Source of the DNA: Spirochaetaceae bacterium
Lineage (GTDB): Bacteria > Spirochaetota > Spirochaetia > Treponematales > Rectinemataceae
NCBI GenBank assembly: GCA_025356015.1
Contig: JANXYO010000065.1
Span: 1-33,286 of the forward strand
DNA length: 33,286 bases
Direction of reading: 5' to 3'
Shown one piece after another: positions 16,419-23,524 of this stretch. The stretch's first letter is position 1; each line of letters opens with the position of its first letter. The notes beneath the pieces were generated by a model that ran no database searches, was not told the DNA's origin, and saw nothing but the letters and a program-made list of their open reading frames with translations. Both the position numbers and the translations under genes were made by a program.

Positions 16419-16640
16419 GCCCCCGAGCTCGGCAAGGACCCCGCACGCGATATTGGGTCAGGCCCCCGCGAAAAAATGGGGCCCCCGAGCTCGACAGGGA
16501 CCCCGCACGCGATATTGGGTCGGGCCCCCGCAGAAAGAGATGAGGCCCCGAGCTCGACTGGGACCCCGCACGTGACATGGGTCAGGCCCCCGCAGAAATC
16601 GGTGGGGCCCCCGAGCTCGACAAGGATCCCGCACGCAAAA
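16419..16640. repeat. 63-bp repeat array, about 3.5 units
   Basis: Units are anchored by CCCGAGCTCG. GAGCTC occurs at 16425, 16487, 16550 and 16613, a period of 62-63 bp (three times 21). Each unit then contains GACCCCGCACGCGATATTGGGTC or a variant, then GGCCCCCGC. In two units GGCCCC and GGGGCC can pair around an A-rich loop. The first GAGCTC is 42 bp after that of the last 21-bp unit, and the CCGAGCTCG core is shared, so the two arrays look related. Between 16641 and 16749 lie only the short upstream region and ribosome-binding site of hicB. Confidence 0.82.
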
Positions 16641-16723
16641 AAGGCCATGCCCCCGGTCAGAATTCTGATGAAAGGCTCACTCTTCGATAAATCACCGCCA
16701 TTTCATCCCCAGCGATTCGGTTG

Positions 16724-16729
16724 TATGAT
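16724..16729 (+). promoter_or_regulatory. Possible -10 box of hicBA
   Basis: TATGAT lies 20 nt before the hicB start, with only a weak -35 (TTCATC) 17 nt further upstream. An AAGGAG ribosome-binding site follows just before the hicB ATG. The surrounding ~80 bp are clearly more AT-rich than the flanking repeats. Confidence 0.35.
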
Positions 16730-16749
16730 TGTAAGTAAGGAGTCAGCTC

Positions 16750-16962
16750 ATGCTCTTCCACGTTACGATCGAAGAAGATGAGGACGGATGGCAGGTCGCC
16801 GAATGCCTGGCTCTTCCCGGCTGTGTCTCGCAGGGGAGAGACGAGCAGGAAGCCTTGGCGAACATCAAGGAGGCCATTGAGGCCTGGCTTTGGGCCGAGG
16901 ACCAGAAGCATCTACGGGACAGGCCGGCTTCTGAAAGGGCGCCTGTCCTCGTCTCGGTATGA
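16750..16962 (+). CDS. hicB: HicB-family antitoxin, short form
   Basis: 70 residues. The partial RNase H fold of HicB is plain: FHVTIEEDEDGWQVAECLAL, PGCVSQGRDEQEALANIKEA and IEAWLWAE. It ends without the C-terminal ribbon-helix-helix or HTH domain of longer HicB proteins, so it may neutralise HicA without being a strong DNA-binding repressor. AAGGAG lies 7-8 nt before the ATG. The stop overlaps the hicA start (ATGA at 16959-16962). Confidence 0.9.
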   Translation: MLFHVTIEEDEDGWQVAECLALPGCVSQGRDEQEALANIKEAIEAWLWAEDQKHLRDRPASERAPVLVSV

Positions 16963-17183
16963 GCGTCCTTGCCAATATCTCGGGCAAGGCAGCCGTCGCT
17001 GCCTTCGAAAAAGCAGGCTGGACCTGTCGTGGTCAGGTCGGAAGCCACGCCGTGCTGACAAAACCAGGTTCCGCCGTGAACTTGTCGGTCCCGCAACACA
17101 AGGAGCTTGGCCCCGGCATCCTGCGAAGCCTAATACGGCACGCGGGCTTGAGTGTGGAGGAATTCCTGAAACTGCTGCCCTGA
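16959..17183 (+). CDS. hicA: HicA-family mRNA interferase toxin
   Basis: 74 residues with the double-stranded-RNA-binding-like HicA fold: GKAAVAAFEKAGWTCRGQVG, then GSHAVLTKPG with the catalytic His, LSVPQHKELGPGILRSLIRH, and the C-terminal GLSVEEFLKLLP. HicA cleaves mRNA and is held by HicB. Overlap with the antitoxin gene, antitoxin first, is the common arrangement in hicBA-type loci. No terminator was found in the 104 nt that follow, only scattered 7-bp inverted repeats (GATCCGC/GCGGATC and CTGAGCC/GGCTCAG). Confidence 0.9.
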   Translation: MSVLANISGKAAVAAFEKAGWTCRGQVGSHAVLTKPGSAVNLSVPQHKELGPGILRSLIRHAGLSVEEFLKLLP

Positions 17184-17287
17184 TCCGCCTGAGCCCGGCT
17201 GGAATGCCACTCGCAAAGGCCGAGGCGACCGCGGCTGATCGGGCGGCTATGAGGACGTCGCGGATCCCGATGGACCGCGGCCGCGGC

Positions 17288-18022
17288 TCAGCCCTTGTAG
17301 TTCTCCAGATAGCGCCTCACCGAACGCGTGAGCTCGAGGGCGAAGGGCGACATGTACTTCCGCGCGCAGTAGGCTTTCATGTACTCGTCGAAATCGAAGA
17401 CGCCGCCGGCGTGGCGCTTCTCGAACATCGCGCGGAGCTCGGCCGCGCCCTGCCGGGAGTAGCGGTTTTTCTGGACGAGGAAGTCCCTGTCGAAGCGTTT
17501 CGGTTTGGGCCGCCGCTGCTGGGCGGCGTCGGGATAGCCGTACACGAGGAAGGCCACGGGCAGGACGTACTCGTCGAGGCCGAGGATGGCCTCCACCTTT
17601 TCCTTGTTCTCGAGGATGTCGCCGATGTAGCAGGACCCGATGCCAAGGGCCTGGGCGGCGACCACGGTGTTCTGCGCGGCGACCACTGCGTCGACGCAGG
17701 CCAGGAGGGCGTCGCCCTGGCCGGGGTCGCGGCATTCGGCGCCGGCGTGGCGGTAGCAGTCGAGCCACCTCCTGCAGTCGGCCAGGAAGACCAAGGCCAG
17801 TGGGGCCTTCGCGACAAAGGGCTGGTCGTCGCAGACGATGGCCAGCTCGTCCTTGATGCCCTGGTCCTCGATCTCGAGGATCGTATAGAGGGCCTGGTTG
17901 CCCGCCGAGGGGGCCTGGATCGCAGCGTCGATGATGAGGTCCCGCTCCGCATCGGCTATCGGCCTGGGCTCGTAGGCCCGCACCGACTTCCGCTCGAACA
18001 GGGACTGGATGATCTGGTTCAT
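17288..18022 (-). CDS. Nitroreductase-family flavoprotein
   Basis: 244 residues. N-terminal FERKSVRAYEPRPI and IQAPSAGNQALYTILEI are the FMN-binding signatures. DAVVAAQNTVVAAQALGIGSCYIG and LPVAFLVYGYPD complete the typical fold of NfsA/NfrA-like oxidoreductases. The C-terminal ~60 residues extend past the minimal fold with an aromatic, basic tail. The start at 18022 has AAGGAGG at ideal spacing; the in-frame extension to 18238 is ignored. Likely an NAD(P)H-dependent reductase of quinones or nitro compounds; substrate unknown. It is divergent from ybaK. Confidence 0.9.
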   Translation of the reverse strand: MNQIIQSLFERKSVRAYEPRPIADAERDLIIDAAIQAPSAGNQALYTILEIEDQGIKDELAIVCDDQPFVAKAPLALVFLADCRRWLDCYRHAGAECRDPGQGDALLACVDAVVAAQNTVVAAQALGIGSCYIGDILENKEKVEAILGLDEYVLPVAFLVYGYPDAAQQRRPKPKRFDRDFLVQKNRYSRQGAAELRAMFEKRHAGGVFDFDEYMKAYCARKYMSPFALELTRSVRRYLENYKG

Positions 18023-18215
18023 GGGGCCTCCTTGAGGCAGGAAGGAAGGGCTTCCCGCTGCGTCGCGCAGTGTGCGGCGTCGGGCCGTGTGCGGCGCGCG
18101 GCAGTATGCCCCGGCCCCTGTCCTAGGGGCAATCGGCCCCCGCCTTGCCCCTCGAGGCCGCAGCGGAATACGATGGGCCATGGAACACGCGCAGGGAGAG
18201 GGGAGATAGGCGAAG

Positions 18216-18692
18216 ATGGCTGCGGTGCCCAAGACCAATGTCCAGCGCCTCCTCGAGGCCGAGGGGGTCGCGCATCGGGTCGCCTACTATGAGGTCGATC
18301 CCGAGGACCTCTCGGCGGCACCCGTGGCCGCGAAGATAGGCATGCCCCTCGAGCAGGTCTTCAAGACCCTCGCCGTCCTCGGCGACTCGGGGGAGCTGGC
18401 CCTCTGCTGCATCCCCGGCGACGCCGAGCTCGACCTCAAGAAGGCCGCCAAGGTCCTCGGGGAGCGGAGGGTCGCGATGCTCCCCCTCAAGGAGCTCGAG
18501 CCACGCACGGGCTATGTCCGCGGCGGCTGCTCACCCCTCGGCACGAAGAAGAAGTTCGCGACCCTGATCGACGAGACAGCCACCCTCTTCGACGAGGTCT
18601 CGGTGTCTGCGGGGAAGCGCGGCGTCCAGGTCATCCTCGACCCGAAGGAGCTCGCGGCCCTGGCCGGGGCGCTCTTCGCCGACATCACCTAG
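18216..18692 (+). CDS. ybaK: YbaK/EbsC-type Cys-tRNA(Pro) deacylase
   Basis: 158 residues, normal for the family. VFKTLAVLGD holds the catalytic Lys. CCIPGDAELDLKKAAKVLGE and TGYVRGGCSPLGTKKKFATL form the substrate cleft with the conserved GG-x-SP-x-G loop. The enzyme hydrolyses tRNA-Pro wrongly charged with Cys. AGGGGAGA precedes the ATG. It converges with the frameshifted metallo-beta-lactamase gene 19 nt beyond its stop. Confidence 0.93.
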   Translation: MAAVPKTNVQRLLEAEGVAHRVAYYEVDPEDLSAAPVAAKIGMPLEQVFKTLAVLGDSGELALCCIPGDAELDLKKAAKVLGERRVAMLPLKELEPRTGYVRGGCSPLGTKKKFATLIDETATLFDEVSVSAGKRGVQVILDPKELAALAGALFADIT

Positions 18693-18711
18693 GGCCTTGG
18701 CCGGCGGTACT

Positions 18712-19537
18712 TCAGGGAGCTGGCGCCTCGCCCTTGATCGCCGCGATGTAGCGTTCGGCCGAGGCTCCAAGGACCCGTTTCGCGTCCGAGCCGACCACCG
18801 AGTCCCACCAGGCGCCGTAGATGCGCTCGAACTCGAAGCCCTTGAGCGAGAGGACGATGCGGCGCACGGCCTCGGGCGCGAGGGGGATGAGGTTGGGGTA
18901 GCTGTACATGAAGCTCACCCAGCTCTTGTCGGCCACGACGTAGATCGAGTCGCCGGTGTGGAGGCTGCCCCTGCCCGAGGCGCCGTCCCGCCAGTGCAGG
19001 ACGGTGGAGCCGGCAAAGTGGCCGCCGACACGGACCAGGGTCACCCCGGGAGCTATCTCGAGCTCCTCGCCCTCCCAGTGGACGACGCAGAGGTCGCTGC
19101 GCATGAGCCAGGGTGCGTCGCCGGCGTGGAGGTAGACAGGGACGCCGCCAAAGCTCCTCGACCACTCGACGACCGAGGAGTAATAGTGGGGGTGGGAGAC
19201 GGCGATCGCGGCGAGCGAGCCCCTGGCCTTGAGCTCATGGACCGTCGCCTTGTCGATGTAGCTCAGACAGTCCCAGAGGACCTTGCCCGCCTGAGGTCGA
19301 GATGAGCATCGCCCTCTGGCCGATGGCGAAGACGGGCTCGGTCGAGATGCCCGTGAGCCCTGCCTCGATGGGGCGGAAGACGTTCCTGCTCGTCCGCGAG
19401 AGCTCCGACATTGTCGTCCACTCCTGTCCCTTCGGCCCGAGGTATTGCCGTGGGTCATCGCACACCTGACAGCGCTCGGGCGGGCCCTCGGTCTCGGCGA
19501 ACTGCGCGCCGCAGCGCGCGCAAATGTAGCTCTGCAT
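18712..19537 (-). pseudogene. Rubredoxin/metallo-beta-lactamase-fold hydrolase, interrupted by one frameshift
   Basis: The first frame (from 19537) gives a rubredoxin-like knuckle, YICARCGAQF and PPERCQVCDDPRQY, then TEPVFAIGQRAMLISTSGG. A second frame continues at once with GKVLWDCLSYIDKATVHELK, AIAVSHPHYYSSVVEWSRSF, GGHFAGSTVLHW and SYPNLIPLAPEAVRR to the stop at 18712. Removing one base from the CCC at 19286-19288 (GGG on the coding strand) restores a single 274-residue frame. The MBL part has HPHYYSS where classical enzymes have HxHxDH, which I recall as usual for this subgroup. Either a sequencing error or a true inactivating frameshift. No good ribosome-binding site was seen. Confidence 0.82.
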
Positions 19538-19606
19538 GTAGCGAAGATAAGAGCCCTCGCCCGAGGAAAGGAAGAGCGCGCCGTGGCAATCCCCCAGCCG
19601 GGCCGA

Positions 19607-19975
19607 CTAGGGCATGATCGTGGCCGTCGCGAAATTTGAAGAACCCTCGAAGGCTCCCACCGTCTGGTTGTTCACGGTGACCGAGCAGAACACATTGCCC
19701 GTGATTGTTCCCGGCAAGAGGGTGTCGACCCGGATCGACTGCGCGATGGGCCCTCCATAGGCCCTATAGCTGTATGCCCAGGTCTTTCCGTTCAGGGTCG
19801 CCGTGTTCGTCCCGTTGCTGTCAGTGTAGGTGATGCTCACCGTCGGATACCCCAAGGAATATCCTGGCGAACTGACCGAGTAGCTCACGTCGTAGCCATT
19901 TGAGTACAGGATGTCGCAGCCTGACAGGCTGCCGGCGAGCAGGCCAAGGGCGAAGAAACGGATCAATGGTTTCAC
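19607..19975 (-). CDS. Small secreted lipoprotein, unknown function
   Basis: 122 residues from a GTG start at 19975, chosen because GGGGAGAG lies just upstream and a signal peptide follows directly. KPLIRFFALGLLAGSLSGC ends in the lipobox LSGC, so the mature protein would begin at the Cys and be lipid-anchored. The rest is rich in Ser, Thr, Tyr, Gly and Asn (SYSVSSPGYSLGYPTVSITY) with alternating polar/hydrophobic residues, suggesting a small beta-sandwich. I recognise no family. It is divergent from the DUF7282 gene. Confidence 0.72.
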   Translation of the reverse strand: MKPLIRFFALGLLAGSLSGCDILYSNGYDVSYSVSSPGYSLGYPTVSITYTDSNGTNTATLNGKTWAYSYRAYGGPIAQSIRVDTLLPGTITGNVFCSVTVNNQTVGAFEGSSNFATATIMP

Positions 19976-20112
19976 GATGCTCTCCCCGCCATGCCTTGCA
20001 GGGCATGGCTTAGCAATACCATCAGCAATATATCCCGCCCTCCTTGAATCCACCGGCGACCCGCCTTCGTAGATACTGCATACCCCGGAGAGTCCGGGCA
20101 GGAGGGTCACAC

Positions 20113-20547
20113 ATGAGATCAGATTCCCTTGGCGGCCTAAGGCCGCTCATCGTCCTGGCTGCGCTGCTGGCGTTGGGGTCTGCAGGCCTCGCGGCCCAGG
20201 CGAGCTCGATAACGCCCTCGGTCCTTGTCCAGGACCAGGCGATCGACGATTCGCGAGTCGTCGTCCTCAAGGTCGTGAGCGCCGGGCCCGGCTGGATGGT
20301 GATCCACGCCGACGCCTCTGGCCATCCCGGAGCGGTCATTGGCTACTCGGTCGTGCGCGAGGGCGAGAACCTCAATGTGGTCGTTGCCATCGACGCGAAA
20401 AAGGCTACGCCCGTGCTGTACGCCATGCTCCATGTCGATGCCGGCGTCGTCGGGAGCTACGAGTTCCCGGGCCCTGATGTACCGGCCATGGCCATGGGTA
20501 CGATGGTGAGCCCTGCCTTCAAGGCCTCTCCACAGGCCGCATACTGA
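20113..20547 (+). CDS. Exported DUF7282-domain protein
   Basis: 144 residues. A signal peptide (LRPLIVLAALLALGSAGLAAQ) is followed by a DUF7282-like domain: SVLVQDQAIDDSRVVVLKVV, GWMVIHADASGHPGAVIGYS, LYAMLHVDAGVVGSYEFPGP. The conserved H-x-D and EFPGPD stretches are the family's marks; function unknown. The start at 20113 has GGAGGG 6 nt upstream. It is separated from the next, convergent gene by a perfect bidirectional terminator. The 137-nt region shared with the lipoprotein gene contains CCCGG-AGAGT-CCGGG but no clear promoter. Confidence 0.82.
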   Translation: MRSDSLGGLRPLIVLAALLALGSAGLAAQASSITPSVLVQDQAIDDSRVVVLKVVSAGPGWMVIHADASGHPGAVIGYSVVREGENLNVVVAIDAKKATPVLYAMLHVDAGVVGSYEFPGPDVPAMAMGTMVSPAFKASPQAAY

Positions 20548-20566
20548 TCATCGGCGTCTAGAGCAG

Positions 20567-20605
20567 AAAAGGGCCGCCCGTGGCAAAGCCTCGGGCGGCC
20601 CTTTT
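20567..20605. terminator. Bidirectional intrinsic terminator
   Basis: AAAAGGGCCGCCCG (20567-20580) and CGGGCGGCCCTTTT (20592-20605) form a perfect 14-bp stem with an 11-nt loop. The A and T runs at the ends serve both directions. It lies between the convergent DUF7282 gene and the permease operon. Confidence 0.93.
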
Positions 20606-20642
20606 CGCGGCCGCGCCTGGCCATGAGGCCGGCGTTCAGCTT

Positions 20643-21770
20643 TTATGCCAGCCCCGCGGCGACCAGGATGTCGAAGCCGTAGCCGGCGAGGATGGCACCG
20701 ATCCAGAGCACGGCCACCACGATGCCCACGACCTTCCAGCGGGCAATGGTGAGGGCCCCTGCGATGGCGCCCATGGAGGTCCCCGAGCCGGCGATCAGAA
20801 AGGCCATGATCGCGCCCTGGCTCATTCCCGAATCGAGCAGGGCCCGAACGAGGGGCAGGGAGGCCTCGGAGCTTATGTAAAGCGGAAGGCCGATGGTCGC
20901 GGCGAGGGGCACGCTGTACGCATGGCCCTTGCCAAAGAGAGCCGACATCCAGCTCGCGGGTATGAGGCCGTTGAGGACGTAGCCGATGAAGGCGAAGCCG
21001 ACGAACATGGGCAGGAGTTTCTTCGAGACCAGGGCGAGCTCTCCAAGGAAGGGCCCGAGGCGGGCCGACAGCCGGGTCGCAGCAAGACGCGCCCCGTGCG
21101 CCGCGGCCTCGGCCGGGCTGCCACGGTCGCTGCCACGGTCGCTGCCGCAGCTGCCGGCCGAGCCGCCCACGAAGGCTCCGGCTAGGACGGGCGAGAGGGC
21201 CGCGGCCTCATGGCGGACAAAGACGGGGGAGGCTGCGCTAGCAGGACGCGCCAGGGGCGCGGCTGCCGGGGCGGTGCAGGAGCACTCGGCCTTCGCCACT
21301 TCCTTCGCCGTCGCTTCGAAGCGAACCTGGCCGGCGAGGAGGCCTCGCCTCTCGAGCAGGGTCGCTATCCCGCCCCCGGCCAGACCGAGGACAATCGAGG
21401 CGCCGAAGTAGGAGACCGCGAAGGGCCAGCCGAAGAGGCCGGCGCTGTAGAACAGCTCCTCGGGGGAACTTAAAGGGGAGGCGACCATGAAGGCCACGAT
21501 GGGGGCGAGGGGCATGGTGCTTGCCATCATACCGAGGACGACTGCCGTGGTGCCGCAGGAGCAGAAGGGGGTGGCGACGGCCGCGGCCGTGGCGGTGAGC
21601 ACGCTCGCTCCGCTGTGCCGCTTCAGGTAGGCCGCGATCCTGTCGGCATCGACGAAGGCCTTGAGGACGGCCGCGACGAGTATGCTCACGAGCAGATAGG
21701 GCCAGTTGTGGGAAAGGGAAACGAGGGTCTGGATGCCTGAGTTCCTGGCGAGGGCGATGACGAAATCCAT
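20643..21770 (-). CDS. PF03773 permease (ArsP / SO_0444-like metal or metalloid efflux)
   Basis: 375 residues with two groups of four to five membrane helices. The family motif PFCSCGTTAVVLGMMAS is in the first half, with VAFMVASPLSSPEEL. GLPLYISSEASLPLVRALL and FLIAGSGTSMGAIAGAL are in the second. The central cytoplasmic loop carries a second Cys pair (AECSCTAP) and a repeat-derived GSDRGSDRGS coming from tandem 12-mers near 21120-21150. CGGAGGT precedes the ATG. Relatives export organoarsenicals or Cu/Zn. Lying 119 nt after a SigZ-like gene, it is probably part of the same metal or metalloid response. The gap holds three CGCGAAA motifs. Confidence 0.85.
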   Translation of the reverse strand: MDFVIALARNSGIQTLVSLSHNWPYLLVSILVAAVLKAFVDADRIAAYLKRHSGASVLTATAAAVATPFCSCGTTAVVLGMMASTMPLAPIVAFMVASPLSSPEELFYSAGLFGWPFAVSYFGASIVLGLAGGGIATLLERRGLLAGQVRFEATAKEVAKAECSCTAPAAAPLARPASAASPVFVRHEAAALSPVLAGAFVGGSAGSCGSDRGSDRGSPAEAAAHGARLAATRLSARLGPFLGELALVSKKLLPMFVGFAFIGYVLNGLIPASWMSALFGKGHAYSVPLAATIGLPLYISSEASLPLVRALLDSGMSQGAIMAFLIAGSGTSMGAIAGALTIARWKVVGIVVAVLWIGAILAGYGFDILVAAGLA

Positions 21771-21889
21771 GTACTACCTCCGGATGCCTGGTCTTCACCA
21801 ACACAGACGGAGGGCTCGCGAAAAGGACGCAGGGAAAGAACGCGAAAACGCGCGAAACGCCAGGGCGCTGTCCTAAAGCCCCCGCCAGC

Positions 21890-22471
21890 CTAGGGGGGAC
21901 AGGCCTTCCCGCCGCCCCCGCAGCTGCAGCAACGCTCCTGGTAGTCGATGATGCCACCGAGCCTGTCGAGCTCGAAGTGGCAGCATTCCAGGAGGAGGGC
22001 CTTGAGTTTCTCCCTCGCGCGCTGGACCCGGGACTTGGCCCCGGAGAGCGAGATGCCGGCTCGGCTGGCGAGCTCGGCCTGGCTCATTCCCTCGTACTCG
22101 GTGAGGATCAGGGCCTCGCGGTAGGGCTCGGGCAGCTGGGCCACGGTCTCCTTGAGCGAGAAGGCAAGGCGAGCGGCGGGATCGTCGTCGAGTTCGGGCG
22201 AGCCATAGCCTGCCTCGACATCCTCGCCGATCTCCTCGCTTTTCCTCCTCGCCCGGTAGCGGTCGATGATGAGGTTGCGCGTCACGCGGTAGATCCACTT
22301 CTCCATCGCCGTCCACTCCTGCATGCAGCACAGGCCGAGATGGACCTTGATGAAGACCTCCTGCAACAGGTCCTCGGCCTCGTCGCTGTCGGAGAGCCTG
22401 CCCCGGATGAAGGCAAGGAGGCGGTCAGCGTAGCGCCTCCACAGGAGCTCGAGCTGATCGCCCTCTATCAT
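21890..22471 (-). CDS. sigZ: SigZ-like RNA polymerase sigma factor with Cys-rich C-terminal tail
   Basis: 193 residues. Sigma region 2 is clear (LLWRRYADRLLAFIRGRL, DEAEDLLQEVFIKVHL, WIYRVTRNLIIDRYRAR), as is region 4 (LPEPYREALILTEYEGMSQA, GISLSGAKSRVQRAREKL). The tail LLLECCHFELDRLGGIIDY, then a cluster of four more Cys in the last 12 residues, matches the SigZ pattern. Cys-rich tails in ECF factors such as CorE bind metal directly. The start at 22471 has AGGGA overlapping the stop of the gene before it (7-nt gap). No anti-sigma gene is adjacent, consistent with direct sensing through the tail. Binding of a specific metal is inference. Confidence 0.88.
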   Translation of the reverse strand: MIEGDQLELLWRRYADRLLAFIRGRLSDSDEAEDLLQEVFIKVHLGLCCMQEWTAMEKWIYRVTRNLIIDRYRARRKSEEIGEDVEAGYGSPELDDDPAARLAFSLKETVAQLPEPYREALILTEYEGMSQAELASRAGISLSGAKSRVQRAREKLKALLLECCHFELDRLGGIIDYQERCCSCGGGGKACPP

Positions 22472-22478
22472 GGCTTCC

Positions 22479-23195
22479 CTACAGGCTCTTCGCGTAGCCG
22501 ACGAGATGCTCTTCCATCTCGGCCTGGCCCAGGGGCCGGTCGGCGTGGGAATCGACATAGAGCTCGGCGCCGAAGGCGGAGATTCTTTCGAGGAGGCCTT
22601 CTATCTCCCTGCGGTCGTAGCCCCTCACATAGAGGATGTCGCCAAGGAACAGGAGCTTCTTCTCGACCAGATGGAGGACGAGCGAGTCGTCGCAATGGCT
22701 GCTCCCGAGCTCGGTGACCACGGCGTGGAGGCCCCCCAGGTCGATCTCGAGACTACCCTCGAGGCCAAGCCGGGGGCCTTTCAGCTCGATCTGCCCCCTG
22801 TCGGCCCCGTACTCCTCGTCCAATATCCCCTCGAGGAGGGGATTCTCCTTGCCGGCCTCGACGCGGCCGTGGAAGGCCTCCTTCCTCCAGTCGAGGCCCA
22901 TCATCCTGCCGATATGGCCACGGCACTTCGCCGAGGACAGGGCCACGAGGTCGAAATCGGCCAGGCCAAACCAGTGATCGGAGTGGCTGTGGGATATCAC
23001 CGCGTATCCGGGCGCAGCGAGGCCCCCGGCTCCCATCGCCAGCTTCAGTTCCATGGCATGGGCATGGGATGCGCACGCGTCGAACATGAGGGTAGAGGAG
23101 GAGCCGCGGACGAGGCCTATGATCGGCCTGTCAAGCTCGGCGCAGGGCTCGGACCAGTAGACCTGGTCGTCAAGGGCATTGAGTCTGGTGCTCAT
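22479..23195 (-). CDS. Metallo-beta-lactamase-fold hydrolase
   Basis: 238 residues from the ATG at 23195; an upstream ATG at 23207 is equally possible, and neither has a good ribosome-binding site. The metal ligands are easy to see: VISHSHSDHWFGL (HxHxDH), TELGSSHCDDS, FLGDILY and VDSHADRP. The N-terminal part resembles glyoxalase-II/Flavin-type MBL enzymes less than small-molecule hydrolases, and I cannot name the substrate. It sits between a truncated monooxygenase-like ORF and sigZ with tight spacing, so it is probably expressed with them. Confidence 0.85.
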   Translation of the reverse strand: MSTRLNALDDQVYWSEPCAELDRPIIGLVRGSSSTLMFDACASHAHAMELKLAMGAGGLAAPGYAVISHSHSDHWFGLADFDLVALSSAKCRGHIGRMMGLDWRKEAFHGRVEAGKENPLLEGILDEEYGADRGQIELKGPRLGLEGSLEIDLGGLHAVVTELGSSHCDDSLVLHLVEKKLLFLGDILYVRGYDRREIEGLLERISAFGAELYVDSHADRPLGQAEMEEHLVGYAKSL

Positions 23196-23221
23196 GGAAA
23201 GGAGCATAGCACAGGCCGCGC

Positions 23222-23401
23222 CTACATCTCGACCATGACCTCGTAATGGGCCGATCTCTGGTCGAAGCGCGAGAGGATGGCCCGGGCCGCGGGCGGGACG
23301 ACGCAGGCCTCGTAGTCCTCGCCGGCGAAGACGCGGACCGCGTCGAGGTTGTCGAAGCGCATGATGGGCTCGGTCCAACCATGCCAAACCCGGCTTATCA
23401 T
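23222..23401 (-). CDS. Internally deleted antibiotic-biosynthesis-monooxygenase-like protein
   Basis: 59 residues starting MISRVWHGWT at 23401 with AGAGGG upstream. The head MISRVWHGWT and the tail MRFDNLDAVRVFAGEDYEAC plus VVPPAARAILSRFDQRSAHY match the two ends of a common ~100-residue dimeric alpha/beta barrel (ABM-like) protein. The middle ~45 residues, which would contain the first helix and two strands, are missing while the frame is kept. It is either a decayed relic or a minimal variant. It is the first ORF of the MBL-sigZ run, 26 nt before the chosen MBL start. Confidence 0.7.
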   Translation of the reverse strand: MISRVWHGWTEPIMRFDNLDAVRVFAGEDYEACVVPPAARAILSRFDQRSAHYEVMVEM

Positions 23402-23481
23402 GCTGCCCTCTTTGGTGCCTGGAATGGGTGGAGGATAGCATCCTGTCCCGGCGGCCGCTGGATGGTCTGCCCCTTTCAGGC

Positions 23482-23487
23482 TATACT
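23482..23487 (+). promoter_or_regulatory. Possible -10 box of the histidine kinase operon
   Basis: TATACT lies about 38 nt before the preferred kinase start, giving a short leader that contains the GGGAG ribosome-binding site. No strong -35 is seen. On the other side, AGGAT-AGC-ATCCT at 23431-23443 (approximate) is a small palindrome in the shared region. Confidence 0.35.
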
Positions 23488-23524
23488 TATGGCCATGTCG
23501 ACGAAAGGGGACGGGAGCCCGACC

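Noticed and set aside
15546-16578. Long minus-strand frames (287 and 172 residues) across the palindrome and repeats
   Set aside because: They translate the repeats into low-complexity Gly/Arg/Pro peptides, have no good ribosome-binding site, and overlap the 3' end of the radical SAM gene; no family features.
16080-16640. CRISPR array
   Set aside because: Units of 21 bp without unique spacers, continuous tandem repetition and no cas genes.
16128-16781. Plus-strand 217-residue frame over the repeats running into hicB
   Set aside because: Repeat translation only, ends inside hicB in another frame, and hicB has its own clear ribosome-binding site and start.
16778-18292. 504-residue plus-strand frame over hicA and opposite the nitroreductase
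   Set aside because: Out of frame with hicBA and antisense to a clear flavoprotein gene.
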